From positions 992,001-1,056,000 of the forward strand of contig JAYKXP010000001.1 of NCBI GenBank assembly GCA_037176845.1: a stretch of 64,000 bases of DNA, given 5' to 3'. A program made the translations under genes and the position numbers. How positions within the stretch are numbered: the stretch's first letter is position 1; each line of letters opens with the position of its first letter. Below the pieces are notes generated by a model. It worked only from the letters and a program-made list of their open reading frames with translations, had not been told where the DNA came from and searched no databases. Source of the DNA: Paramarasmius palmivorus (lineage: Eukaryota; Basidiomycota; Agaricomycetes; Agaricales; Marasmiaceae). Of this stretch, positions 34,358-46,211 are shown piece after piece.

Positions 34358-34852
34358 AGAACCTATGGTTATGTTACGGCACATTTCTTTCCTTCTCAAA
34401 TATCGTACGCACTTGGCTTTCTTTCACGCATTCAACCAATCGGGTTTGGAACACGGCACGCATCTCACTCTCGCATTCACCTCTATCATTTTACGTTGCT
34501 ATAGATTAACAACATATCTTGCATTTGCTAACGGAAACCAAACTCACGGCACAACATTCATCTCTACGCTTTCGTTGCCTTTACTCCACGGTCTATTTAA
34601 TGCTCCAACTCCCATCCAGTCTTTGTCATTTACTCTACTAACGATTCCGTTCTGAGCTCCGCTCCTTGTAATCGTCATTTTACTTATCGGGATACCTTAT
34701 TTTGCGTTTATTCGTATCAGTACATATCGAGCTTGGTTAATGTAGGAAAAAAAAGAGGTGTTGATTTTCTTGAATCGTAATTACGAGTTCCATTACACTA
34801 AGTCAAGTATCCTATGCCCAATCAGTCACCAAAAATGCTTTAGTACTATTGT
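34358..34852. other. convergent intergenic region
   Basis: It holds the 3' ends of the serine-rich gene and the small secreted-protein gene. A poly-A-like run near 34746-34755 is the only feature. Confidence 0.5.
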
Positions 34853-35573
34853 TTAGTTACTGGTGCCATTGGGCATACCGATGAGCTTCCAGACCTCCTC
34901 TCCTCGCTTTCCGGCTTCGGTAACTGTGTTGGGCTGTCCTGCACTAACGAACCACACCCGAAGCTTGCGAACATCATTGTCGTTTTGCATCATCGCCCAC
35001 AAGGCTTTGTTTTTGGTGGAGACGACGTTGAAGAGCTCCGAAGTGATACAGTCGCTACAACTGGCACCACCGCGAATGCCGCTTGGGTTTGTCGCCGAAA
35101 TGGAAGAAGCCTGATAAATGTACTCGCTGAGAGTGTTGGTAGACGAGACGAAGAATAAGTGCCACTAGGATTAAGGTCGTGAGATCGTCATTCATCGCAG
35201 TATTTGAGATGTCAGGCTTACTTCGTTCAAAGTGGCGTCTCCGACAACGGCCAAAGGCGTACTGCCAATAACCTCGGTTCTGGCGACGACTTGGGTGTCA
35301 CAAGTCGTCTTTCCACCTGATTCCCAATGTCCAGAAACACAGGTCATCCAAATACTGTTATCAGTACGTTGGTAGAACATCCTCGAATCTCCGTTGGCAG
35401 ATTGGACACCCGCGACGGTAGATAGAGGAGCTACTGCGTAGGCGTTGGGCTGAAGAACAGGGCCTGCAATGGCAACGCCAGCAGCACCCAGAACAGACAA
35501 CAACTTTATTGGGGGAGTCAATGGATTCGATCCTGTGAAGATTGGACGAAGAACTCACAGAGAGGAACTTCAT
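34853..35573 (-). CDS. small secreted protein, lectin-propeller-like
   Basis: Exons: 34853-35164, 35222-35503, 35559-35573. The total is 609 nt, 202 residues. The signal peptide MKFLSLLSVLGAAGVAIAGP is split after five codons by intron 1. The mature part has four cysteines and two segments of the kind found in fungal fucose-lectin blades: RMFYQRTDNSIWMTC and EWHLFFVSSTNTLSEYIY. Such lectins have six or more blades, so this is at most a short relative. The family is not certain. Expression as a secreted protein is supported by the TATA-box at 35675-35682. Confidence 0.75.
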
Positions 35574-36361
35574 GTTCGAAGTAGAGGTGGGAGTAGTTGA
35601 GTGCTAGTAAGAGAAGCTGAGAGATATCTGTCAAAAGACCCGAAGCCTGGAGAGTACAGGTAAAGACTGAGTAGCTTTTATACACTTTAGAGAGCCTCTT
35701 CGTTTGGCTTGGAATTTAGGAGTTCCTCATGGGCAGGCACGACAAAGGTACGTCGATCGGAGTCGAATACGCCTTGAAGTCCGTGTTCTGACGCACATTC
35801 GAGGAGTCATTCGGTCCTTACGCCCATAGGCACTGATCGAAATAGCAAGTTTGGCAGATTTATTAAAGGTGATTCAACAGAAAGTTGGCGCCGTTCCTGT
35901 ACCTTCAGTCAAAATGGGGACACTTGTGTTGTTTGGTGAACTCGCACCGTCCACGCCATGTCTTGAATGATGGCCCTCGAAAGAAGAGGGTGTGATGCCT
36001 GCAGTACGAAGGCTTGGATGACAGGTCCGGATCATGTTTAAGTAGTTGGCAGGAGAAATTCGTTTGATGAGCTATGGTATTGCAGAGCCCAGAACCCGAA
36101 AGAACCTCGACAATGAATGTAGAATGCCAATTGATGCATGATGCCGTGGAAGATGGGAACTGGAGGAGTCGGAGACGATGGGCGGCTCTTGCCAATGACA
36201 TTGCCTGCCGCTTGCCACACAGTAGCATACAGTCTGAGTCAGGGCATGCTGGACAAATGATTGTTAATCATTGCGACGGTTCTCTCTAGAGTCCGATGAA
36301 TCGTAAAGATACAGGATAGCTATAGATACACAGGATCATGCTACTGCCAAGAAGACACCAC
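35574..36361. other. intergenic, about 0.8 kb
   Basis: It lies upstream of the small secreted-protein gene and downstream of the BTB gene. It contains the TATA-box. No convincing gene was found. A minus-strand frame of 107 codons (35905-36228) has no motif. Confidence 0.4.
35675..35682 (-). promoter_or_regulatory. TATA-box of the small secreted-protein gene
   Basis: TATAAAAG on the minus strand lies about 100 bases upstream of the start codon at 35573. Confidence 0.5.
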
Positions 36362-37471
36362 TCACAGCGTTCTGCTGCCGACATCCACTGCCCTCCGCAA
36401 CTCATCCCATGGTGGTAACCCAAAGAGCACAGGGAGCTCGTTCCATAGCTTCTGCCTCTCAGCAGCATAATGCTCCCGCGATAACCTATGGCAGTTGTCA
36501 CAGACTCCGTTCTGATACTGTGCCCAGGGGAACGAGACGGAGAAGACACCGCTCCCGAGTGATGCCTCAACACCTTGTAACCACTTCCACCGAGTGTTGT
36601 TACACACTGATGTTCTATGACATCCCGGAAAGTCCATTTGACCAGTAAGGAAGGCAAAGAGCCTCGTACGAAGTGCAATACTGAGGGTTTCGCGCGCACG
36701 AATGCATGCCTTCTTGTCTGGCCAGTCCAGTTCGATGTGTCTCCTATCAAAGGAATCCAGACCATCCAAGATAAAGTTTATATCCTGGCTGTCAGCACAA
36801 AGATATAGTGCCGCTGGTAGGAGAGTAGGCAGGTTGGTCTCTTTGGCGAGAAGATAGACAGCGAATGGCCTTGCTTCGAAGGTTTCAAGATTGACATAGG
36901 CATCACGGGCATCCCATTCCTCTAGCGTCGTTGGGTATAATCGATGGAGAACTTCGTAGGTTCGTTGTCGTAGAAAATCAACTTGATATTTGGTGCTAAG
37001 TCGAAGTATCCCGGATAAGACAGACCATTGTATGGGCTGAGAGACGTCAAAGTACCTTGCATCACTAAAAATCAGCAGGAAATCTACGTTAAGAGAGGTA
37101 GCCACGCACCCAACTGAGTGTAATGCCTTCAAAAAGGGGAGCACATCTTCCGGTGCATCGAGCAACTCCACCACTGGACACCCTTCATAAAGCTCGACAT
37201 CCACAGGCTGAGGAATGCTCAGCATATCCTCGAATATGGGCGAGTTCTGAGCAACTATTCCCCTGTAGACCCGAAATGAGACTCTCCCAGCGAGAACGAT
37301 CAGAGTTCCGTCCTCGAACCAGAGCTCGGTGGACCGTTCGTAGGCCTGCATATTAGCAGGCCTTTGTATCTTGGGGGTACTAGGGGTAGAATCAATGGGC
37401 GAACGAATGGTTCTGAGTCTGCTGTCATCTTGCATGGTTGGCGATAGGGATTTATAGAGGTCGAATAACAA
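36362..37471 (-). CDS. BTB/POZ domain protein, agaricomycete type
   Basis: Exons: 36362-37064, 37110-37471. The total is 1,065 nt, 354 residues. The BTB core reads STELWFEDGTLIVLAGRVSF, then RGIVAQNSPIFEDMLSIPQP, CPVVELLDAPEDVLPFLKAL, and YFDVSQPIQWSVLSGILRLS. The C-terminal part holds CxxC-like pairs (VCDNCHRL). BTB domains mediate dimerisation and often act as adaptors for Cul3 ubiquitin ligases. This plain BTB form, with a long C-terminus and no Kelch or MATH domain, occurs in large expanded families in mushroom genomes. The first Met (MLFDLYKSLSPTMQ) was used, but the Met 12 codons later is possible. The intron between VG and DARYFD was placed by homology to the family. Confidence 0.85.
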   Translation of the reverse strand: MLFDLYKSLSPTMQDDSRLRTIRSPIDSTPSTPKIQRPANMQAYERSTELWFEDGTLIVLAGRVSFRVYRGIVAQNSPIFEDMLSIPQPVDVELYEGCPVVELLDAPEDVLPFLKALHSVGCVATSLNVDFLLIFSDARYFDVSQPIQWSVLSGILRLSTKYQVDFLRQRTYEVLHRLYPTTLEEWDARDAYVNLETFEARPFAVYLLAKETNLPTLLPAALYLCADSQDINFILDGLDSFDRRHIELDWPDKKACIRARETLSIALRTRLFAFLTGQMDFPGCHRTSVCNNTRWKWLQGVEASLGSGVFSVSFPWAQYQNGVCDNCHRLSREHYAAERQKLWNELPVLFGLPPWDELRRAVDVGSRTL

Positions 37472-37740
37472 GGGTAAGTGTAATGTGAATCGAACGAGAA
37501 GGGATTAGGAAATCTCGCTCAAGCTCGCATACTCGCATCAGCTTCGCTCAGCGGGGTTTACACGTGTTTGATACTATGTCATTCGCCCTGATTTCTATCT
37601 AGCTCTGTATGCTCAACACAGTTCACCTGGCGGGAATTCCTGAATCTGAATAGTTCTAGAAATTCCGTCTAGGTGCTATAAAATCAGACTTCGTCCCGAG
37701 GTCGCCAAAAAACTCCCGGTCTGTGATAATATCGGTCTTC

Positions 37741-39146
37741 TCAAAATCTGCCTCTCCAACCCGGAATCTCACCGTACGGTTGGGGTTTAGCACCAAGAGG
37801 TGAAATACGAATCATGTGTCTTCGTTCACCGTCTGCATAATCCGGAATCGCCGTATGGGCCGTAGTACGCTGAGTGGACCGTCAACAGCTTGATTGGAAG
37901 ACTAATGCAGAAATTGACACCTACCTGGTCCCAAACGACAACCGTTCCAGGTTCCCATGATGCTCGACACTGGAAATCAAGGGATCGTATGTGTTGGTGG
38001 AGGAAGTTCAGTAAGTTGTCACTCTCTTCAGGTTTGAACCCAACAACTTCCCGTGCAATGGTGGGGCTCACGTACAGTGTAGGCTCTCCTGTGACCTAAA
38101 TGGATTTCTTTCTTGAGGACATGCAGCGGACTAAGCCTTGAAAGGTACGTGCCGGATGCTTTATGACTAGGGGATGTTCAGTGACTGCCGCAGTGGCTGT
38201 CGCCTTTTCGTAACCCATACGCTTAATTTCCCCGATGGATGCGGAAGAGTGTCTCAGGGTTAGACCCTCCAAAGTTTTTCGAAACGCGGGAGACAAAGCT
38301 TGATACGCATGCGTCTTCGAGAGCATGAGAGTCTGCAGCATTGACAGACCAAGACGTACCAAAGACGAAAAAGCAGTGTCACCGCCTCCGCTCCCGGGAA
38401 TTTCTAGGACCCAGAAGAAGGTCGTAGATGGCGTATGGATTTCCCAGGTCTGGCTACACTTCGGTTAACACGGAGGGAGGCGGAAATGTGGCGGCAGATG
38501 ACATACTCGACGTGCCAAAGATCGTAACTTGTGTGTGGTCCGAGAAGATCCCTGATGTTCCCACTGTGTAAGATATGAATTCGTACGACCATCAATTACT
38601 TGTGTTTTGTGTGCGGCGTAGACGTACACTTGTTCATCTGCATATATAACGTGAAACTCGGGTGATGTCCCTGCAGGATATCCCATGGATGCGTGTCTAT
38701 GTAGCGGACCGAAATGCCTACAAAAACAAATTAATCGATCACTACAGGTAACACTACACCATACCTAGCAAGTTCCCGCTGTTTCTCGAATCCCGCATCC
38801 TTGAAATCCTGGTCACGCTGAAGTGGAAGTCAGTCATTTAGTCGACCGTTCGTTATGGCACGCCTTAAAGACTCACGAAGACAAGGACACCGCGCTCTGC
38901 AGCAAGTAGAGCAACCTCGTCTAGCTCTTTCTCATTTAGCGCGGTAAGCTGGATTCCTCGTATCTCTGTTCCTATCCTCGGAGTGAGATTTTTGTGGCGG
39001 AGCTCCTTGTGTGCAAACAGATTCGGTTTGGAAGGTTCTGCGCGAGTTCCTGGTTCTACGGCATCAAAAGACGGATGTGGGACACTGGCACTGTGACCTT
39101 CGGGTCTCGTTGGTAAGTAGGCTGGATACAGAGGTGCCGAAGTCAT
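37741..39146 (-). CDS. TauD/TfdA-family 2-oxoglutarate dioxygenase
   Basis: Eight exons: 37741-37869, 37925-38088, 38149-38332, 38360-38453, 38507-38563, 38628-38717, 38765-38817, 38877-39146. The total is 1,041 nt, 346 residues. Fe(II) ligands are visible as the HxD motif in SYDLWHVDQTWEIHTPS, split by an intron at VD, and the distal His in RTTAHTAIPDYADGERRHMI. That last stretch also carries the conserved Arg for 2-oxoglutarate. TEHPLVIKHPA and EPTLYVSPTIAREVVGF are family signatures. Known members such as yeast Jlp1 release sulfite from taurine and other sulfonates. The start MTSAPLYPAYLP was chosen as the in-frame Met before RIGTEIRGIQL. Divergent from a DAL5-family transporter 578 bases away. 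Confidence 0.92.
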
Positions 39147-39724
39147 AGTAGAAGCTGAAGATATTGTCAGAGGAATTCCTAGTCGCAGATAACTGGACAG
39201 GTACGCACCTTGATACCCAAACTCAAATAAAGCGATACAATCAACTAATGGTTTACAACGACTGGCTATTAAACAGAGATAATGGCGTGCTTCGCCAAGC
39301 TGTGAGTGTATCTGATGGAATTCGAATTGCGAAACCACTTTGAAATTTCTTCGGTATTGCTTAGCGTAGAATACCTTGGAGAATATTCCGGTCCATTGCA
39401 AAAGGACCAGCTTGGGAGTGGAAAGACGTAGGCGTACAAACAAACATGGTGGTAATAAAAGAGGTCGCGTCACCTGAAATCCACAAATCCGAGCTCTTGA
39501 CCACCATGATCATGATTCATCGTCTTGTCCCGGATGTCAGGGATCTCAAATCCAAACCGGCTCGGCCCAATCCTAGATTGCAGAAGTTCCCGTATAGGCT
39601 TCCAGACTAGTTTCGCGCAATTCGTACCCGATTCCTCGTCAAATGGCGAATCAGGTGGAGTGTATATAGGTTTTTGCCCAGCCGAATTTCTGAAGACCTC
39701 GTACCTACTATCCTCCTCCTCAAA
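39147..39724. promoter_or_regulatory. shared promoter region, dioxygenase (-) and transporter (+)
   Basis: 578 bases separate the two start codons. A long minus-strand open frame (39470-39904) crosses it and the transporter's first exon, but carries no motif. I therefore read the region as a two-way promoter. Upstream non-coding exons of either gene may lie here. Confidence 0.5.
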
Positions 39725-41868
39725 ATGGGCTTCTGGGACGAGTTGGGATCGAAGGAACGCCAGCTGGTGCTGAAGCTGGATGTTATTTTGCTGGTATGGA
39801 GTTTCATAACTGGGCTGGTGAAAGATATGGATCAGGTAAACTTTTTTGCCTAATTCTTGTGCGAATGAATTCACGATATAATCTGGTAGAGCAATACAAC
39901 ACAAGCCTATGTTAGTGGAATGAAGGAAGCTCTCAATCTAAACGGCAATGAACTCGTCGAATTCACAACGTTCTACTCAATCGGCTACGCTCTAACGATC
40001 GTTCCTTCCCAACTTCTCCAAACCAAACTTCGACCGTCGATTTGGTTACCTCTATGTGAAGTGCTGTGGGGCATATTTACTCTGGTGTATGGACCATTTC
40101 TTTTCTTTCGAGAGTGAAACTCAAGAACCGCTTCTCATTGTAGGACATTCCTTGCGCCCAACGCGAAGACAATATACGCCCTTCGTTTTCTCACTGGTAT
40201 GGCCGAAGCGGTCGGTATTGATTCCTTCCAAGACTGTATCGTACTTTGTCACTCAACCTTTTCATTCTAGTCAGCCTGGCCTGGTCTAGTGACTTGTATC
40301 TTGAATTGGTATACCCCCGCCGAATGTGGTAAGCGGATTGCGATATTTGGTGTCAGTGGAGTTGCTGGAAGCATGTTTCTCGGTGAGAACTTGTTTGATT
40401 TGAACGTTTTCCCAGTCTGATGTATCTTCATCGTAGGGATACTCCAGGCAGCGCTTTATAAGAATCTGAACGGACATCATGGTCTTGCAGGATGGCAGTG
40501 GCTGCGAGTACCCTTCCGTGCTTGAACTACATGCAGATTTTGAGTAGGAATCCCTAACAGGTTTATCATCAGTGGTTGCATTACTATTGTCTGGGGACTC
40601 ATTGGTTTCGTGGCGGTCCCGGATTCTCCACTGAATACGCGTGCCATGTGGCTGACTCGGGAGGAGAAAGACCTTGCACGAGAGCGTATGGAACAATCCG
40701 GGCGGACAGTAGCACGCAAATTACCTTTAAAAACCATCAAACGAAAGACCATAGGCACCTTCACGCACCCGATTACATGGCTATTCGTTGTTGCATATCT
40801 ACAGTTTGCTTGGAGTCAGAGAGCGAATTCGTATTTCCTCCTATTTCTCAAGGTTCGTTGAACCTCAACTACTCACTAGCGGCGAAACAGCTGACGATCC
40901 AAACAGGGGTTGACCAAACCTGATGGTTCTTCGTTGTATTCAACGTATCAGGTCAACTTGCTACCCCTTGGTAAGGGTCCTCGCTACAGAGACTTATGAT
41001 CATGGTTCTTACCTGATACCGTTAGGTGGGTATGCCTTGTCAATTGTGGCCAACATAGGCTTCAACGCAATTTCGGATTGGAAACAGTGGAGATGGCAGA
41101 TGGCTATCTTCGTAGCGGTCGGTATTGCATATACCGTCCCACCAATACAACACATTCTGATTGGGACCTTAGGCAATTCAGGTCATCGCACTTATACCAC
41201 TCTGTGTATGGCCTTCTGGGTATAAAGTACAATACGCCTTCTACTTCTTCACTTATCTCACGGCTGCCTGGGGGTAAGTCATCAATCATGCGACATACAC
41301 ACACTTCTTAACCTTCGCATCTCGCACCTTCGCACTCTCGCACCTTTAGCTACTGCTTAGTGACATGGCTCTCGGACATATACAGACGTGAACCCGAAGC
41401 CCGTGCTATCTCAGTATGTCTTTTTATTTCCGACTTTCGCAGAATTGGGTTCAAACACGGGAATTCGAGCAGATTGGAACGGCCGTGACACTCGTTTACG
41501 TGGGCCATGCAACGATACCTCTTCGGGCTTTCCGAGTATCCGATAGCCCACGATATCCGTACGTCTTCAAAATCGTGTTAATTGACTTGGTAGCATTCAC
41601 ACTGTATCACATAGCGTTGGATTTCCTCTTTCGCTTGCATTTGCAGTAGGCAGTATCATCACGATGTTGGTCATGAAGATTTACTTCGAAAAGCGAGTGT
41701 TTCTCCATTTGTTGTCGACGTAAGTGAAATTAACGGCGGAACAGACACGAACAGCTCTTCAATCAACCATTCCTCGGGGTAGAGAACGACAAGGGACAAG
41801 AATTGGAAGAGGAAGATGTTGAGAATTCCGAAGTTTCCTCCAGGAATGACGAAAAGATCCGGATATGA
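39725..41868 (+). CDS. DAL5/allantoate-permease-family MFS transporter
   Basis: Exons resolved: 39725-39835, 39890-40086, 40144-40214, 40275-40382, 40437-40503, 40561-40852, 40907-40970, 41026-41117, 41182-41273, 41350-41413. One or two further exons run to the stop at 41866-41868, ending [12 protein letters not shown]. Landmarks are [92 protein letters not shown] and VPDSP. The family imports organic anions: allantoate, pantothenate, nicotinate, or sulfonates in the case of yeast Soa1. The intron after GWQWL has GC-AG ends. The 3' exons around 41450-41860 are not fully solved, and the exon 8 donor (GTCGGT) is weak. Confidence 0.85.
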
Positions 41869-42361
41869 TTGCATTAATAGTAGAGGCAAAAGGTATCAAC
41901 ACTGGATTGGGATATGTACTGAGAGTCAGACGAATAAATACTAGCGCTGAGACCAAGACTCTTTACCACAACTTTACCACATATGACTCGTTGCCTCGGC
42001 CTGCCCAGGGCTTTCCCTTCGCTGCGGGACGTTGATGCCATATGCATCACGATCGCTTATTTTGGAGACCTGCGTGGCCGGTGTCGTTCGGCATATGGTC
42101 GGTCGATGAGAATGAATAGAAAGCAGGACCTGGTGACTACGGCCGAAGTCTACCGTATCGACGCCTAGCTTCACAAATAGCTGGCAGAGAGCTCTGTTCC
42201 ATCTTCTCCAAATCTTCTCTACCAACCACCACTAGCAACCACCGCGTAATCCACATCAGTGGGAAGAGGGTTCATCCAGGCTGAAAGTCTTACCAGAAAC
42301 GTTGACGCCGCTTTTCACACGTATCTCCAACTCTCTCAGTCTTTCTACAGCGTAGCACATC
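41869..42361. other. intergenic, isocitrate dehydrogenase promoter
   Basis: The plus-strand stretch before 42362 is pyrimidine-rich, a common fungal promoter feature. No gene was seen. Confidence 0.5.
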
Positions 42362-44286
42362 ATGTGGGCGAGACAATCTTCTCAGCTGCTAGGACTTCGT
42401 CTACGAAGCTCTGCAGTAGTATCTAGGAGACACTTCAGTCGCTCTTTCAGGATAGGTGAGCCAAAGCAAGTAGAATGGTCAACGGATGCTTACCCGACTC
42501 CGTGCAGAGAGCAGCATGGGCAAGATTGTCGTTCAAAACCCCGTCGTTGAGCTAGATGGCGATGAAATGACAAGGATAATATGGAAGAAAATCAGGGAAG
42601 AGGTAAAGGTTACCCTTGGAGAATCATTCGATTTTGCTAACCGACTTATATCCATTCCTGCCGCATTCAATTCACCGCAGCTCATTCTTCCATATCTCCA
42701 ACTGGACATCAAATACTACGACCTTGGTCTGGAATATCGAGACCAGGTGCGTTCACACCCGCTCCTCCATAAATTCAACTACCTGACGAGTCAACTTCCC
42801 ACTGTTAGACCAATGACGAGGTCACGATAGAAGCAGCCCAGGCTATTCAGAAGTACGGTGTCGGAATCAAGTGTGCGACTATTACGCCCGATGAAGCTCG
42901 TGTAAAGGAGTTTAACCTCAAGCAGATGTGGAAAAGCCCGAACGGCACTGTCAGTCCATAGTCTCGGCGCTCCAAATTGTCCTCTGCCCTGACACTCGCA
43001 TAGATTCGTAACTTGATTGGTGGAACTGTCTTCCGTGAACCTATCATTCTTTCTCGTATCCCAAAACCCATCCCTGGCTGGGTGAAACCAATCGTGATCG
43101 GAAGACACGCGTTTGGTGACCAGGTATGTTCTTCTGCAATTCTTTTTGAAGTCGACGCGCTTACGCTCTCTTTCACAGTACCGTTCGACAGACTTTGTCG
43201 CTCCTGGACCTGGAAAACTCCAACTTGTCTATACTCCCAAAGATGGCTCTCCTGCGACGACGCTGGACGTTTACGATTTCAAGGGTCCTGGTGTTGCCAT
43301 GAGCATGTATAATACGGATGAGGTACGTCTTTATAGTTGAACTCTTTTATCCGACGCTCAACACACTTCTTCTCAGTCAATTACAGGGTTCGCGCATTCC
43401 TCGTTCAAGATGGCTTTAGCTAAGAAGATGCCTCTGGTGAATTCATAGTTCGTCCCTCAAGCGGTACACTCCTGACGCCTTCCGAATAGTTCATGTCAAC
43501 CAAGAACACCATTATGAAGAAGTACGATGGCCGCTTCAAGGATATCTTCCAAGAGATTTATGAAAAGTCCGTCTGTTATTACTTTTGTTACACCCACGAT
43601 TCTAATATCGGTATTCAGGGAGTACCAAGCACTTTTCGAACAAGCCGGCATCTACTACGAACACCGACTCATCGATGACATGGTCGCACAAGCTATCAAA
43701 TCGTCGGGAGGATTCGTCTGGGCAACCAAGAACTATGATGGTGATGTCCAGAGTGACATCCTTGCGCAAGGATTCGGTTCCTTAGGTATGATGACCAGTG
43801 AACTGATTACCCCCGATGGCAAGACCCTCGAGAGTGAAGCCGCTCATGGTGAGTAGCTTGTCGTACGTTCTATTGTTGTTTATTTAACCTTAATACTGGT
43901 TGGCAGGGACTGTAACCCGTCACTACCGCGAGTACCAGAAAGGGAACGAAACCTCGACCAACCCCGTAGCATCTATCTTCGCATGGACCCGTGGTCTTTT
44001 GCACCGTGCCAAGCTCGATGAGAATGCACCACTGCGGAAGTTCTGCGAGGAGCTTGAGGCCGCTTGTGTCGAGGTTATTGATCAGGATGGTGTTATGACG
44101 AAGGATCTTGCTCTGGCTATTTATGGCAAGGAGATGAAGAGAGAACACTGGGTCATCACCGACGTTTACATGGATAAAGTGAAGGTAAGTTAGCAAGTGT
44201 ACTTTGAGGTGTGCAGGTTTGACCTTTCGGATACTCAGGACAAGCTCCAGTCAAAACTAGATGCCACCGTTCAAGCTAAGCTGTAG
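42362..44286 (+). CDS. isocitrate dehydrogenase, NADP-dependent, probably mitochondrial
   Basis: Eleven exons: 42362-42455, 42508-42602, 42681-42746, 42809-42949, 43004-43123, 43179-43322, 43377-43436, 43490-43566, 43619-43848, 43907-44184, 44239-44286. The total is 1,353 nt, 450 residues. It oxidatively decarboxylates isocitrate to 2-oxoglutarate, making NADPH. Conserved blocks are [76 protein letters not shown], and [20 protein letters not shown], the last with catalytic Lys/Tyr and metal Asp. The NADP loop [20 protein letters not shown] is present. Exon 1 is Arg-rich ([20 protein letters not shown]), a good presequence. A second in-frame Met at exon 2 (MGKIVVQNP) could give a cytosolic form. 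Confidence 0.95.
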
Positions 44287-45282
44287 AAAGCTGCGCGCTT
44301 CTAGATTCAAACACAAGTACAAGTTATTTGCGCTATGAAAATCACTGGAATTCACTATGGTGTACAAGTCTATCCGTATCTCACCATGTAAAGTAAAATA
44401 TAGGCTGTTGTTCAAGATCTATCTCTACCAATCCCGAAATCTGTATACTGTTAAAGCCCTGTCACTCATTGGTGTGACAGCTTGAGTGACGGTCACAGGA
44501 CTAGAAATTAAGAATAAGCGCCAGAAACTTGGCGTTGGACTCCATTCCCCACATGTACAACACAAATGCTTCCTACGTTCCACTATCCGTTCCCTTCTTG
44601 CGGTCAGTACACCAAATAAAAGCAACCAGGCTACGCGTGCCAATGAATGAATGACTTGTCAAGAAGTGGAAGACCTTGTCAAGAACCGACAAACAAAGGT
44701 GAACCAACACCAGGACGAGCTTTCAGAGACATCTGGACAGATCACAGGTGCGTGGTCCAATACCCGTTACGAGTTACTTATCTTCATTTCCAAATTCATG
44801 CAGTTGAATCCAGATCACAGACACCTCAAAGAACCAGAACCTGCTTGGCATGATAAATCCAGAAACTCGGCCAACCGCTTCACGGTAGAGCTCATATATT
44901 CAGCATTCAGGCTCGGTTCACATTCAACCCGAGAGATGATTCGCAGACATTGTTACTCGATCAACGTTGTCTACACAAACTTCTCTTGGGAATTCTTTGG
45001 CGCTGACTCTTCACAAGGTCACACCAAAGACGGCTAGCAATCGTTCAAATGCGGTCAATCGATCCTCAAGACGCATATCACACTCTTTGTTATGGAAACT
45101 ACGGTACATAGTTCTGCCGACTCTGTGTGGAAAGCAGGAAATGGAAGTTGGATTCCGTATGTGAAATTTATGTGACAAGTGCTCACCGGTGAGGTCTAGC
45201 CTATTCTATGTCGAAGATCTCGGAGAGAAGACGACCTGAACACGCATAACCTGCTATCCCAAACTACATATTTAACCGCGAC
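44287..45282. other. about 1 kb, no firm gene
   Basis: A 128-codon plus-strand frame (44651-45037, MTCQEVEDLVKNRQTK...) has moderate coding character. It could be an upstream exon of the next gene, but I found no clean splice link. Otherwise only the 3' end of the isocitrate dehydrogenase gene. Confidence 0.35.
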
Positions 45283-46211
45283 TTGATCCTTATTCTGAGC
45301 AACATTTCCCACTTATTCGCTCGATGCAAATACGAAATATGCGTCTCAAGTAACTTGTTTATACCGCTTCACAAGAATACCCTCACTGACATCTGCAATA
45401 GCGACAATGAACGACTGACAGCCTCAGACAACACCCCAACCGTACAAGCATTACAAGGTCAGTAATATCTGAATTTATGGCTCGTGAATTCTGACCACGG
45501 CATCTATTAGCTCATGTCAAACACCTTGAACGAGTTCTTGCCCGAACGACGGCCCATCTGAATGCATCGCTTTCGACCACAATGCTCGAACAAAGCAAAA
45601 CCATTCAGCTACAAAAAATAGTCGCCGCAAAAGAGGAGGAGTTGGCAACCCTCCGAGCAGAAGTAGATGACCGAATGCAAGTTCTGCCCGAGGGGGATGG
45701 CTCTCGTGGCAGATCTACACCGGTATCGGAGCTTAGTAGCGACTGGGAATTGTCCAGTGAGCCCGAGACAAACCAGACCGATGATGACGACGAGATGGAT
45801 GAAGAGGCACCACCGAGACTTGCATATACCATGGGGATACGATTCCGACCCAAGACCTCTGCTCCGGTTGACGCAAACAAAAAGCGAAAGTCCTTGGAGT
45901 CCTTAGCAGTCCCAGAGAAGAGGCAAACACTCCGCTCCTACCAAAGAATCACGGGCGAACTGGCACCAGAGCCCTCGCCTCCTTCGATTTCACAGGCTGG
46001 TCCTTCAGCTTTCCAACAGGCTGCCGATCATGAACGTTTCACTCCTTCAGGCGGCGTGACCGCCCGGCCTTTTGGTCAGAGCGCGGCTCAAGCTAGGTCG
46101 AGTTTCCGTCCACGTTCTGGTGTCAGCCTGAGTACGCCTGTGCCTGCTCAACGGTCGGGTCTCCCATCGAGTCATGGATACGATCGGAATGTAAAACAAG
46201 GCCTATACTGA
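45283..46211 (+). CDS. coiled-coil, low-complexity protein, 5' end uncertain
   Basis: Two exons are clear: about 45283-45457 and 45511-46211, joined in phase (TVQALQ-A-HVKHLERV). The joined stretch forms a coiled-coil of about 70 residues (VKHLERVLARTTAHLNASLS to KEEELATLRAEVDDRM). An acidic patch (TNQTDDDDEMDEEAPP), a basic KKRKSLES segment and a Ser/Pro/Arg-rich tail follow. No ATG lies in frame before the second exon's Met at 45582, so either translation starts there or an upstream exon was missed. I do not recognise a family. A nuclear scaffold-like protein is possible. Confidence 0.55.

Noticed and set aside
39470..39904. 144-codon minus-strand frame across the dioxygenase/transporter promoter
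   Set aside because: It overlaps the transporter's first exon, whose motifs are clear. It has no recognisable content of its own.
44651..45037. 128-codon plus-strand frame before the coiled-coil gene
   Set aside because: Composition is weakly coding but no splice link or family was found. Kept only as a note for that gap.
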